A stretch of DNA of 64,000 nucleotides from Flavobacterium psychrophilum (GCA_945890865.1 CAMDDB010000003.1:62001-126000); one strand, 5' to 3'. Numbered from the stretch's first letter, positions 8,402 through 17,720 are shown. The notes: generated by a model not told the origin, from the letters alone. A program made the numbers and translations.

Positions 8402-11400
8402 TTATTTACCAATGTTGATGTGAATATACGTTCTAATTTCCCATTCTGATCCATTATTGAAACCTACTGGACTTAATTCTGGTACAGGTGGATAGGTGTT
8501 TGCAGGAACATATGTAGGTGAATATCTTGGAGAATATTGATCTAAAGCTCTCCAAATACCCATAATACCAATTCTAGTATCCGGTAAAATAAACCAATTC
8601 GGTTTTCCTAATGATGTTGAAATATCAATAGCGGTTTGAACCGGAAAAGTTAAGTTAAAATCTTTATGGTAGTCATAAGGCCCCCAATCGTTAAATTTTA
8701 ATGAAGTGACTAATTTAACTTTATTATAAATCATACGTAAATCACCACCCATTCTATTAATAGTTCGTTCTGAATCTCCATTAGCTTGACCATTACCAAA
8801 ATATAAATTAGCAATAAGGCCCATATTTGAAGTTAATTTTGATACGATACGGGTATTGGATTCCCACAAATCTTGAGCAGGTGCCGATTTTTCAAAAGCA
8901 AAGGGCGTTCTGTTTTCTAAGAACCCAATGGCAGCATCCATAGTAGTAGGTAAATGGCGGTATACAAAACCTGTACTAAATGCAAATTTTGCATCTTCTA
9001 ACATGTCATTATTCCATTCATACATCCAGGTTCCTGGCGTTGGATCATAAGTAACTAAAAGTTCTCCTCCCACTGTTTCACGATTAGATCGTACAATAAA
9101 TGGATCATCTAGAATATTTCTTAATCTACCCGGAGCATCTACTCCATTTGGCATGGCATCTAGTAAAGGTTTTTGCCATAAGAAGTTAGGTGCAATTTGT
9201 AAATTGGAAGTAACATTATAGGTTAAACCTGCCAAAACATTCATTTGATTGCCACTTCCGCTTTCTTTTAGTTTCCAACCTGTATAGGTTTGAGTGTAAT
9301 CGCCACCTGGATTAGCAACTAAACCATATATTGCTCCTTGCGTATACACATTGAATTTTCCTTTTGAAAACGTAAATTTAGCTTTACCCCCCCAATTGTC
9401 TATGTTTTTTATTTTGTCGACCTTCACATTATCGCCATCCATCATTTGAAATTCTCTTCCAATGAGTGGCTGACCTCCCCAAATACCTCCAAATTCAATA
9501 CCTAAATTACCTAGTTTTGTTTGAAAGTAAACTGTTGCTCTTCTTGTTTTGGGTTGTGGAATAAATATAGATGTTACTGCTTGTGAAGCACTTGAAATAT
9601 CTTCATGATAAACTGCAGCTGTATTGAAAACCCCAATTTTTCTATTATATTTTAATAAATAAGCAGGATTGGCTCCCCACCAAAGTTGGGGTCCGAAAGC
9701 TGCTTTCAATCCATTCAAACTTCCTTTGCCATCAATTTCAAAACCTGAAGTCTCACCATTGTAAATATCTAAATTTGGACCGTAATTTGCTTCAGGATAT
9801 AAACCAAAGAAATCTCCTTCGTATCCCCAGTGGTAATGACCTGTTCTATAAAATCCTCGAATTTCAAAATCTTTTGAGGTCCATTTATAGGAAGCATTAT
9901 AAATTTGTACTCGGTTTACATCTGTAGTAAATACCTCTCCGTCAGTTGACATTAATCGTTGTGCTCTACCTCTATTTTCATAGAAAATTTCATTGATTGG
10001 ATTTTCAGCTACATTCCCTAAAATATTAAAATTTACATTGGCTTTCATGTTTGCAGATGGATTTCCTTCTACTCCAATGAAATAGGACTGCATCGTATCA
10101 AAACCGATTTTATTTGGATATTTATTGGTCTCCGGATCGTCTACGCTTGGCGTAGTTAATAAACTTCCCCCTGTGTTAAAAGTTGTAAATTCGGCTCTAA
10201 GATTACTGATTTTAATTTTGTCTCCTTCATTAGCTGCTAATGCTGCTTTATCACTGCGTGCACGCAGTGAAGCATCAATGATATCCGCTGTTTCAAAATG
10301 AGTTTTTAATCCTGTAGAACTATCACTAGACTGATATGGATTGAATTTGTGGATTTCTTTTAAAACATAATAAGCTGCTCTTGGATACAATTGATAATGT
10401 CCTAGTTCATTTGAAGGTCCTTTTGCACATATACCAAACCATTCTTCATTCATGTTATTTTGACCTTCAGTGTAGTCTTTTTGATAGCCACCATTTGACC
10501 ATGATGCGTTTGAATCATGAACATCTAAACCAGATGTTTGTCCGTATTTCCACCATCCATCACTAAATTGAAAGGTAAATCCTCCAATTGCAACACCAGA
10601 TTTACCAGCTCCTGATACATTTTCATATATTTCTTTCCAATTACTTTTCAAGTAAAAAGCTTGCGCATTCTGATCTTCACTGTTGGATAAAACATTGAAT
10701 ACATCTGCTCCAAATTCTGTAAACAACACCGGTTTTCCATATTCTTTTTTAACGCGATCAAATAAATCACCAAAAGAAGCACCACGGTATACATTTGTTC
10801 CATATATATCAATATCCTTACACTCTTCAGCTATAATATTCAAAAATAACAAGTCACCATTACAAATCGCCATTGGGTGATTCGTATCAATAGCTTTCAT
10901 TTTAAGAACTGCTTCATTAAATAATTTGTACATCGATCGAGCTCTTACCGTTGATTTACGATCTTTTACAGGAATGTTTTCTGTTTCAGCACCGTCCCAG
11001 AACAAACCATAATTATTTTCATTTCCTAACAAAAATAAAAGTAAACCTCTGGTGTCTTTATAGTCAGAAGCCATTTGCGTAACTTCTTTTAATAATAGCG
11101 CTTTAGTTTTTGAATCTGCATATTCAGTATTGGGTTTCCATACACCATCTATGGTTAATCCATATCTTCCAAAAGAATGGTTAAGCATGGTATAGATTCC
11201 AAAATTGTCATAAATATATTCAATCCATTTTTTAGGCATACCCGAATAGACCCTTATGGTATTTACACCCATGTTTTTCAAAAGTCCCATTTCACTTTCC
11301 AAAGCTATTTTGATAAAATCATCAGATTGATTCCATAAACTATAGGAATAATTAGTTCCGATTGGATAATAATCCCAATTCATTCCGTTAACCATAAAAT

Positions 11401-11518
11401 CTTTACCGTTAACCTTAAGTTTCATTTGTGAATTACTGTTTTCTACAACAACTTTATCTGCCTGGGCAAAGCCATTGCTGGAAAAAGAAAAAAGAAAAAA
11501 GAGAATAATTTTTTTCAT
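8402..11518 (-). CDS. Fusion of a clan GH-A glycosidase domain to a predicted outer-membrane beta-barrel
   Basis: A 1038-residue protein with a signal peptide (cut near residue 20). Residues about 25-395 form a TIM-barrel glycosidase: NWDYYPIG and NTIRVYSG are followed by the acid/base E167 in LGNEN and the nucleophile E268 in FTEFG, the clan GH-A arrangement (closest to GH2/GH5-like enzymes; the exact family is unclear). From about 430 to the end the sequence alternates polar and hydrophobic residues with many short aromatic-bounded strands and turns, like an outer-membrane beta-barrel, finishing IRTYIHINIGK. It is the first gene of the operon. A glycosidase tethered to its own barrel could cut and import oligosaccharides. 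The barrel is a reading of strand pattern only. Confidence 0.75.
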   Translation of the reverse strand: MKKIILFFLFSFSSNGFAQADKVVVENSNSQMKLKVNGKDFMVNGMNWDYYPIGTNYSYSLWNQSDDFIKIALESEMGLLKNMGVNTIRVYSGMPKKWIEYIYDNFGIYTMLNHSFGRYGLTIDGVWKPNTEYADSKTKALLLKEVTQMASDYKDTRGLLLFLLGNENNYGLFWDGAETENIPVKDRKSTVRARSMYKLFNEAVLKMKAIDTNHPMAICNGDLLFLNIIAEECKDIDIYGTNVYRGASFGDLFDRVKKEYGKPVLFTEFGADVFNVLSNSEDQNAQAFYLKSNWKEIYENVSGAGKSGVAIGGFTFQFSDGWWKYGQTSGLDVHDSNASWSNGGYQKDYTEGQNNMNEEWFGICAKGPSNELGHYQLYPRAAYYVLKEIHKFNPYQSSDSSTGLKTHFETADIIDASLRARSDKAALAANEGDKIKISNLRAEFTTFNTGGSLLTTPSVDDPETNKYPNKIGFDTMQSYFIGVEGNPSANMKANVNFNILGNVAENPINEIFYENRGRAQRLMSTDGEVFTTDVNRVQIYNASYKWTSKDFEIRGFYRTGHYHWGYEGDFFGLYPEANYGPNLDIYNGETSGFEIDGKGSLNGLKAAFGPQLWWGANPAYLLKYNRKIGVFNTAAVYHEDISSASQAVTSIFIPQPKTRRATVYFQTKLGNLGIEFGGIWGGQPLIGREFQMMDGDNVKVDKIKNIDNWGGKAKFTFSKGKFNVYTQGAIYGLVANPGGDYTQTYTGWKLKESGSGNQMNVLAGLTYNVTSNLQIAPNFLWQKPLLDAMPNGVDAPGRLRNILDDPFIVRSNRETVGGELLVTYDPTPGTWMYEWNNDMLEDAKFAFSTGFVYRHLPTTMDAAIGFLENRTPFAFEKSAPAQDLWESNTRIVSKLTSNMGLIANLYFGNGQANGDSERTINRMGGDLRMIYNKVKLVTSLKFNDWGPYDYHKDFNLTFPVQTAIDISTSLGKPNWFILPDTRIGIMGIWRALDQYSPRYSPTYVPANTYPPVPELSPVGFNNGSEWEIRTYIHINIGK
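10251..10270. repeat. Perfect 20-bp palindrome inside the glycosidase/barrel fusion gene
   Basis: The arm TCACTGCGTG is followed at once by its exact reverse complement. It lies in codons for residues about 417-423, at the join between the glycosidase and barrel parts, and is more GC-rich than its surroundings. No function is known to me. Confidence 0.6.
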
Positions 11519-11714
11519 TTGATTATTTAAAATTTGGTGGATACTTTTAATTAATTTATTAAGTTATAAAAATAGAATAATATCAATAGCGATAGCAATA
11601 ATTAACCTCTACAAAAATTTAACAACTACATAAGCCCGCTATCACTTAAAAACAAAGGGCTAATCGGTTAAATTGACATTATTTATTCAAAAAAAATAAT
11701 ACGTTGTTAAGGCA

Positions 11715-11725
11715 ATGTATAGTTT
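11715..11725 (+). promoter_or_regulatory. Candidate operator ATGTATAGTTT upstream of the glucan operon
   Basis: The 11-mer lies 197 bp upstream of the operon's first start codon. A weaker copy, TGTTAAG, sits exactly 11 bp earlier. The same 11-mer occurs twice in the control region of the secreted binding protein (17710-17720 inverted, 17829-17839 direct). Binding by the neighbouring LuxR-type regulator is an inference. Confidence 0.4.
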
Positions 11726-11746
11726 ATTCGATGAAAATTTACAGTA

Positions 11747-14560
11747 TTAAATAGCCAACAAATACTCAACTAAGCCCATTTCATGCGGAAGATTCATTTT
11801 CTTACGCAAACGATAGCGCTTTATTTCAATACTTCGAACAGAAATACTAAGTAAAGGAGCAATTTCTTTAGAGGATAAATTCAATCGAAGATAGGCACAT
11901 AGTCTTAAATCATTAGGCGTTAATGCAGGATGACTTTCTTTAACTTTTTTCAAGAAATTATTATCAGCACTATCAAAGGCTTCTTTAAAAACATTCCAAG
12001 TATTTTCTTCTTTTACATTTTTATTAATTGTGGATATGACAGATTTAATACTTCTATTTGTTGTACTATCGGTTGAGCTTTTTAAATCGCCTTTAATGAT
12101 ATTTAAAAGTTCTGTTTTCTTAATAAGATTCATCGTTGAAACTGCCAATTCTTTATTTTTCTTATCTACATCCTGAATCAACTGTTCATTCTTGATTTTC
12201 ATTATTTTTTGCTCATTTTCCAACTCTTTGAGCTCTAATAAAATATTATTTTCTGTTATAATTTTTTGATGTAATTTCTCATGATATTCAGTATATAATT
12301 TATGAATATAATAGCCTAATACGATCAATAGTAGAAAATAAAACAACTTTGCAAATGTGTTAGCATACCATGGTTTTCGAATAACGAATGAAAAAGTAGC
12401 TACATTATCAGTTATCGAATTAGCTACTTTTGCTCTCACACTAAAAGTGTAATTTCCTGCAGGTAAGTTTTCAAAAATGACTTGCGAATTAAATGACCAA
12501 TCGCTCCATTCATTATTCAAACCCTCTAATTTATATTGATATTCGGCATTGATGTATTTATCATATTCTGGCACAGTAAAATGAAAGGCGAGATTATTTT
12601 GATCGTGAGATAAAGTTACTTCGTCATCAATTGATAAATTATTAGGTTTTGAATTAACAACCGTATTAGTAATTCTAAAAATAGAAACTTTATTATTATT
12701 AAATTTAAAATCATCATTCTTCAAAATATAGTAGCCATCAGTAGTTCCTATTAAGTAGTTATTATCCTCAAGTTGAAGTATGTTTTCATAACCTGGCATA
12801 GAATTCGTTAAAGAAGACGGAATGGGCAAACTACTTTTCTTAAGCTCTGAAGATAGTTTTCCAGAAGAGTAATAATGGATATAATTTTTTGTAAAAAACC
12901 AAAGCTTGTTCGATTTATCAACGATCATTTTTCCAGTAACATACTCATCATTTTGAAAAATAGCACTTAACGATTCGTCTTTTATAAATTTTTTGGTTGG
13001 GGTATTAAGTTTAAAAACACCCTCTTTTGAAGCATAATAAATCGAATTATTATATTTCACTAAAGACGCATTTTTTCCTTTCTTAGGGCTTTTGTATTTA
13101 GTGATAGCCGAAGCATTCGAAATGGATGAATCAATTGTAAATTTATAAACTCCTTTGTATTCATGACTTACATAGATTTCGTTTTTTCCTAATATTTCAA
13201 AATGCTTAGACGAATAATCAAATCCCTTTATTTTATTTTTATATACCCAGTTATTACTCTGTTTTTCCAAGACTGAAATTCCATTATAATTACCTTGCAA
13301 AATAAAATTTGAATTGGCGCCATACGATTCAAAACTCCATGTACCAGAGCCCGAATAAATTAGATTTGCATTTGCACCATTAACAATATAAGTTCCCGAA
13401 TCATGACCGCAAAACAAGGTGTTTTGATAGGAAAAAAGCGACCAAACTTGACCTTTGGTATTCTGAACAAATTCAAACTTAGACATAGAATTCAAATCTT
13501 TAAAAAAGAGCCCTTGATTGGTTCCAATGTATAATTTATTGTTATGGGTAACCGAAGTATATATAGCGCCTAGAACTCCCGTGTTATCAAGATAACTGTT
13601 AATGGGTGATTTGATATTAAGACAATTGATCCCGTTATCCAATCCGATCCATAAATTTTTATCTAAATCTTCAAAAAGTGACAAAGCTGTATTATTACTT
13701 AACCCCGAATTTTGGGTAATGTGATACAACTTTTTGCCCTCTTTTGATATAATAAAAATGCCGTTAGAAATAGAACCTAACGCAATACTTTGATCCGATA
13801 ATAATTGACTACTATAAATGTTAGTTTGTTGAATTTGTGCATCAATATCGGTTACAAATTTTGTGAGTAACCCATTATTATACTTATAAATTCCTTGTTT
13901 TTGAGTTACTAATAATAAACCATTAGTTGTTTCAAAAATAGTTATCAATTTATTCTGATTGATTACTTGACTACTTAAAAATAATTTGCTTTTGCCTTGA
14001 TCGATTTCAAACAACCCATCCTTTGTTTGAAAATAAATACCATTAGTCGTTTTAAATGCTTTGATAATGGTGCTTTTAGGCTCAATAATTGTAAACAATT
14101 TTGATTTGGTGTTGTAGGCGTAGATTTTTTCTAACGATTGAAAAAGAATATAATTATCAAAAGGAAAAATACCCCAAAATTGTTCGTCGTCTTTAATTTT
14201 AGATTTTATAGAATTACTCAAAGACGTATAAATCAATTCCCCATTTTCAGCACGTTCCCAATACCCAAATTCCATGAAGGCACCGGTATAAATTTTATCA
14301 TTGATACATTTTACCGAGCGAATAATAGTTTCGTTGGGTGATGGATTCAATATCCATTTTGAACCATTAAATTCTAATAAGCCTTCATTATTTGCAAAAT
14401 ACATGAACCGTTGATTGTCTTGTGAAATCATCCAGTTTTGAATTCCTGCATTATATACTTCTTTAGAATATTTTACTATTGGCGGCAATTGTTGCGCCTG
14501 ATGAATAGCAATTGAAAATAATAGTAATAAACAACTATATTGGACTTTTAAAAAATGCAT
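11747..14560 (-). CDS. Membrane-bound sensor/regulator: beta-propeller, Y_Y_Y domain and LuxR-type helix-turn-helix
   Basis: A 937-residue one-component regulator. A signal peptide is followed by a long periplasmic region (about 25-650) of propeller-type repeats (for example DKNLWIGLDNGINCL), a Y_Y_Y domain (about 655-727), one membrane helix (about 738-752, LFYFLLLIVLGYYI), a coiled coil (about 758-800) and a C-terminal LuxR-like helix-turn-helix (about 878-925, LTPNDLRLCAYLRLNLSSKE). It resembles hybrid two-component sensors of polysaccharide loci but has no kinase or receiver domain, so signalling to DNA would be direct. It sits between the operon and the binding-protein gene, its probable targets. 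A -7-like TATCTTTA lies at 14579-14586. Confidence 0.88.
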   Translation of the reverse strand: MHFLKVQYSCLLLLFSIAIHQAQQLPPIVKYSKEVYNAGIQNWMISQDNQRFMYFANNEGLLEFNGSKWILNPSPNETIIRSVKCINDKIYTGAFMEFGYWERAENGELIYTSLSNSIKSKIKDDEQFWGIFPFDNYILFQSLEKIYAYNTKSKLFTIIEPKSTIIKAFKTTNGIYFQTKDGLFEIDQGKSKLFLSSQVINQNKLITIFETTNGLLLVTQKQGIYKYNNGLLTKFVTDIDAQIQQTNIYSSQLLSDQSIALGSISNGIFIISKEGKKLYHITQNSGLSNNTALSLFEDLDKNLWIGLDNGINCLNIKSPINSYLDNTGVLGAIYTSVTHNNKLYIGTNQGLFFKDLNSMSKFEFVQNTKGQVWSLFSYQNTLFCGHDSGTYIVNGANANLIYSGSGTWSFESYGANSNFILQGNYNGISVLEKQSNNWVYKNKIKGFDYSSKHFEILGKNEIYVSHEYKGVYKFTIDSSISNASAITKYKSPKKGKNASLVKYNNSIYYASKEGVFKLNTPTKKFIKDESLSAIFQNDEYVTGKMIVDKSNKLWFFTKNYIHYYSSGKLSSELKKSSLPIPSSLTNSMPGYENILQLEDNNYLIGTTDGYYILKNDDFKFNNNKVSIFRITNTVVNSKPNNLSIDDEVTLSHDQNNLAFHFTVPEYDKYINAEYQYKLEGLNNEWSDWSFNSQVIFENLPAGNYTFSVRAKVANSITDNVATFSFVIRKPWYANTFAKLFYFLLLIVLGYYIHKLYTEYHEKLHQKIITENNILLELKELENEQKIMKIKNEQLIQDVDKKNKELAVSTMNLIKKTELLNIIKGDLKSSTDSTTNRSIKSVISTINKNVKEENTWNVFKEAFDSADNNFLKKVKESHPALTPNDLRLCAYLRLNLSSKEIAPLLSISVRSIEIKRYRLRKKMNLPHEMGLVEYLLAI

Positions 14561-14604
14561 TGTAATAAAATTAGAAACTAAAGATATATATTTTTTTTAA
14601 TAAT

Positions 14605-14636
14605 AAAAAAAGACTGCCATTAATGACAGTCTTTTA
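14605..14636 (-). terminator. Rho-independent terminator of the tri-repeat binding protein gene
   Basis: AAAAGACTG pairs with CAGTCTTTT (14607-14635) with one mismatch near the TTAA loop. On the minus strand it is followed by a T-rich tract. It separates the binding-protein gene from the regulator gene downstream. Confidence 0.75.
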
Positions 14637-14657
14637 GAAAGATTATTTAAGAATAAA

Positions 14658-17627
14658 CTATTCTTTGATGAATTTTGTTGAAGAAGTTATCCCCTCTACA
14701 ACCGTTTTCACTACATAAATCCCTGAATTTAAACCAGAAACATCTAAGGCAACTGATGTATTATTCAATTCTCTGTTCATTACTTCTTGACCTAATACAT
14801 TATAAACCGTAATAGCTTGAATTGAAGCTGTACATTCTATGTTTAAAATATTAGACGTAGGATTTGGATATAACTTCACTTTTGCTACTTCAAAGTTAGA
14901 AGCACCTAGTGTAGTGTTTTTATGGAAATATACATTATCATAATAAACGATTCCTAAGTTGGTTGAAATAATAAATTCAGCTAAATTGTTTCTTGCAGCA
15001 CTACCACCACCTGCGATTGTAAAATCTGCTAATGGAATATCAAAAGACAACCAAGTTCCTGGATTTGGATCTGTAGCTGGTAATTGATTTGGTGATGGTG
15101 TAGCATTAGTAATATTTCGTTCAATAGCATTTAGCTCTGCATTTGAAGCATTATGATTCGATAATTTTAAACTAATGTTTCTCAATGCCATAGTTTGAAT
15201 TGGAGTCCAAATATCAATATGGAAATGCGTAAAAGATGTTGCATCAAAACTACCTGCTCGGAAATTAATTCCTTCACAACCTCCCACTAAATCAGATCCT
15301 TGGTAAGGTGGTACTGTTGTAGCATTTCCTGCAACGATTCCACTTCCAAGACCCGTAATTCTATTCATTGCAGTTGCTGCATTTCCTCCTATTAAAAATT
15401 GAGTTGTAACACCAGGACACCAAGAGGTATCATAAGAGTTTAAATCGCCACTAGCGGCAAAAGTTGTTAATGGAGTGTATGCATTACTGTAAATTGATTT
15501 TACGTCAGCTGCGGGTCTATTTGGAGGAGTTGGTGCAGCAACAGTTGGTGTTGGAATAACTGGTGGTGTACCTAACGGGCCTCTAATATTATCTACATAA
15601 AATGTTCTTGGTGATCTTGTTACAGTTGTAAATGCTGTAGCACCTTGAGCCCAATACGTATGAATTACAAAACCAGAATAGGTTCCATTTGCTAAAGCAG
15701 CTTGGCCATCAAGAGCGGTGTTGAACGTAAAGGATACTGTTTGCCATGTATTTCCTCCTGTATGAGTAGCAGAAGCTGCAACAATACCAGGACCACCCAC
15801 ACCTCCAGTAACTTTAACTAAGAATGTAATAGGATCAGCAGAAAGAACATCCATTGTCATGGTTTTTGAATCTGTTAAACTAACTAATGAAGTTAAATTT
15901 AAGTTGATACCTTGCCATACTTCTCCTGTAGTATTTCCTACTATTTTTAAAACTTTAGTAGTATTTGAACCTGTACCATTTTCAACAACTGGTGCAGCCA
16001 TTCCTCCGAAAGGAGCTCCATTAACACCACCACTTTCAGTTGTTTCAAAACCTAATACAAGTGGCAATTGCTGAGGAGTTTTCCAGAAATAAATATTATC
16101 TAAATAGATATTAACAGGAACAGTACTACCAGCTCCATTAGCTGCAAATTTCAATTGTATAATATTATTCCAAGTCATTCCTGTAAAAGAAGCTTTTGGA
16201 ATATCTACACTGTACCATTGTCCTTGAACGTGATTAATAGTTACCAAAACTTCTGCTGCTCCAGTGCCACTATTAATAGGACTTACTTGAACGATAGAAC
16301 TTGTTGGAGCTGCATTACACCAAATATCAACATGTAAATATTCCATAGTTGATAAGTTGGTAGCTGTTAATTCTGTACCTTGGTAATTAAAGTTGGTGTA
16401 TGCCAAAATATTATTACCCGTTGTTACAGAAAAAGTAGGATTAACCGTACCCGATTGACCCCAACCTGGATTTAAATTAGTTGCAATTGTTGGATACGCA
16501 TCACTAAATATTGAAGCTACATTAGCTGCTAAATGTGTTGGTGTTGGTGCGTTAGTAGGTGGCGATGTAGGGTTAGCTGGTGTTTTCCAAAAATAAATAT
16601 TATCTAAATAAATATCCACTGGAACAGTACTTCCTGCACCATTAGCCGCAAATTTTAATTGTATAATATTATTCCAAGTCATTCCAGTAAAAGAAGCTTT
16701 TGGAATATCAACACTATACCATTGTCCTTGAACGTGGTTGAGAGTTACCAAAACTTCAGCTGCTCCAGTACCACTATTAATAGGACCTACTTGAACAATA
16801 GAACTAGTTGGTGCTGAATTACACCAAATATCAACATGTAAATATTCCATAGCTGATAAATTGGTAGCAGTAACCTCTGTTCCTTGATAATTGAAATTGG
16901 TGTATGCTAAGATATTATTTCCAGTTGTTACTGTAAATGTAGGGTTAACACTACCTGACTGACCCCAACCTGGATTTAAATTAGTTGCAATTGTTGGGTA
17001 AGCATCACTAAAAACGGAAGCAACGTTTGCTGCTAAACGAGTTGGTGTAGGTGCATTTGTTGTTGGAACAGTTGATGGTGGAGTTTTCCAAAAATAAATA
17101 TTATCTAAATAAATATTTACAGGAACAGCACTTCCCGTGCCATTAGCCGCAAATTTTAATTGAATAATATTATTCCAAGTCATTCCTGTAAAAGAAGCTT
17201 TAGGAATATCAACACTATACCATTGGCCTTGAACGTGATTAATAGTTACCAAAACTTCTGCTGCTCCAGTACCACTATTAATAGGACTTACTTGAACAAT
17301 AGAACTTGTAGGAGCAGCACTACACCAAATATCAACGTGTAAAAATTCCATTGCTGATAAATTGGTTGCAGTAACCTCTGTTCCTTGATAATTGAAATTG
17401 GTGTACGCTAAAATGTTGTTTCCAGATGTTACTGTAAATGTTGGATTAACAGTTCCTGACTGACCCCAACCTGGATTCAAATTAGTTGCAATACTCGGAT
17501 AAGCATCACTAAAAACAGATACCACATTAGCAGCCAACCTTGTAGGTGTTGGAGCATTTGTAGTGGGTTGTGCAAAACCTAACGCACTAATGAGCAGGAA
17601 TGCAAACAAATGAGTAATTTTTTTCAT
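14658..17627 (-). CDS. T9SS-secreted multi-lectin protein with three near-identical glycan-binding repeats
   Basis: A 989-residue secreted protein (signal peptide cut after GFA, residue 19) with no recognisable catalytic site. Three tandem repeats of about 167 residues (25-191, 192-359, 360-518) each open NAPTPTR/HLAANV.SVFSDAY and end YLDNIYFWKTP. A different beta-sandwich of CBM4/9-like appearance follows (about 521-690), then a diverged fourth copy (about 700-903, YYDNVYFHKN), and a type A T9SS sorting domain (about 916-989, starting KLYPNPTSN). The repeats match the C-terminal domain of the lipoprotein at 6977-8386. It probably holds glucan at the cell surface or in the medium. It has its own promoter and terminator. 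Confidence 0.85.
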   Translation of the reverse strand: MKKITHLFAFLLISALGFAQPTTNAPTPTRLAANVVSVFSDAYPSIATNLNPGWGQSGTVNPTFTVTSGNNILAYTNFNYQGTEVTATNLSAMEFLHVDIWCSAAPTSSIVQVSPINSGTGAAEVLVTINHVQGQWYSVDIPKASFTGMTWNNIIQLKFAANGTGSAVPVNIYLDNIYFWKTPPSTVPTTNAPTPTRLAANVASVFSDAYPTIATNLNPGWGQSGSVNPTFTVTTGNNILAYTNFNYQGTEVTATNLSAMEYLHVDIWCNSAPTSSIVQVGPINSGTGAAEVLVTLNHVQGQWYSVDIPKASFTGMTWNNIIQLKFAANGAGSTVPVDIYLDNIYFWKTPANPTSPPTNAPTPTHLAANVASIFSDAYPTIATNLNPGWGQSGTVNPTFSVTTGNNILAYTNFNYQGTELTATNLSTMEYLHVDIWCNAAPTSSIVQVSPINSGTGAAEVLVTINHVQGQWYSVDIPKASFTGMTWNNIIQLKFAANGAGSTVPVNIYLDNIYFWKTPQQLPLVLGFETTESGGVNGAPFGGMAAPVVENGTGSNTTKVLKIVGNTTGEVWQGINLNLTSLVSLTDSKTMTMDVLSADPITFLVKVTGGVGGPGIVAASATHTGGNTWQTVSFTFNTALDGQAALANGTYSGFVIHTYWAQGATAFTTVTRSPRTFYVDNIRGPLGTPPVIPTPTVAAPTPPNRPAADVKSIYSNAYTPLTTFAASGDLNSYDTSWCPGVTTQFLIGGNAATAMNRITGLGSGIVAGNATTVPPYQGSDLVGGCEGINFRAGSFDATSFTHFHIDIWTPIQTMALRNISLKLSNHNASNAELNAIERNITNATPSPNQLPATDPNPGTWLSFDIPLADFTIAGGGSAARNNLAEFIISTNLGIVYYDNVYFHKNTTLGASNFEVAKVKLYPNPTSNILNIECTASIQAITVYNVLGQEVMNRELNNTSVALDVSGLNSGIYVVKTVVEGITSSTKFIKE
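16077..17555 (-). repeat. Three tandem coding repeats of about 502 bp
   Basis: Repeat 1 is about 17055-17555, repeat 2 about 16551-17054 and repeat 3 about 16077-16550. The encoded segments differ at only a few positions (for instance SVFSDAYPS/T, VSPINSG versus VGPINSG), and the DNA is also closely similar. Such similarity implies recent duplication or ongoing homogenisation, and makes the copy number prone to change. Confidence 0.92.
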
Positions 17628-17662
17628 AATATTTAATTTAATTAGTTAAATGTTAACAATTG

Positions 17663-17691
17663 TAAAATTAACTATTAGAAAAATTAAACAA
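17663..17691 (-). promoter_or_regulatory. Promoter of the tri-repeat binding protein gene
   Basis: Read on the minus strand: TTG at 17689-17691, an 18-bp spacer, then TAATTTTA at 17663-17670. This fits the Bacteroidota -33/-7 layout except for the last base of the -7 element. The start codon follows 35 bp later. Confidence 0.55.
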
Positions 17692-17697
17692 TTCGCA

Positions 17698-17720
17698 ATG
17701 TATATATACAAACTATACAT
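17698..17720. promoter_or_regulatory. Inverted repeat ATGTATA-N9-TATACAT just upstream of the -33 element
   Basis: The arms are 17698-17704 and 17714-17720, and the right half lies within AAACTATACAT, the exact reverse complement of the motif at 11715-11725 and 17829-17839. It ends 6 bp from the -33 element, a classical activator position. The regulator at 11747-14560 is the best candidate to bind it, by inference. Confidence 0.45.

Noticed and set aside
16155..17342. Similar antisense frames in each 500-bp repeat
   Set aside because: They are shadows of the repeated coding sequence on the minus strand, with products lacking protein-like features.
16077..17555. Possible CRISPR-like or mobile repeat array
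   Set aside because: The repeat unit is about 500 bp, coding and in frame, without spacers or terminal inverted repeats.
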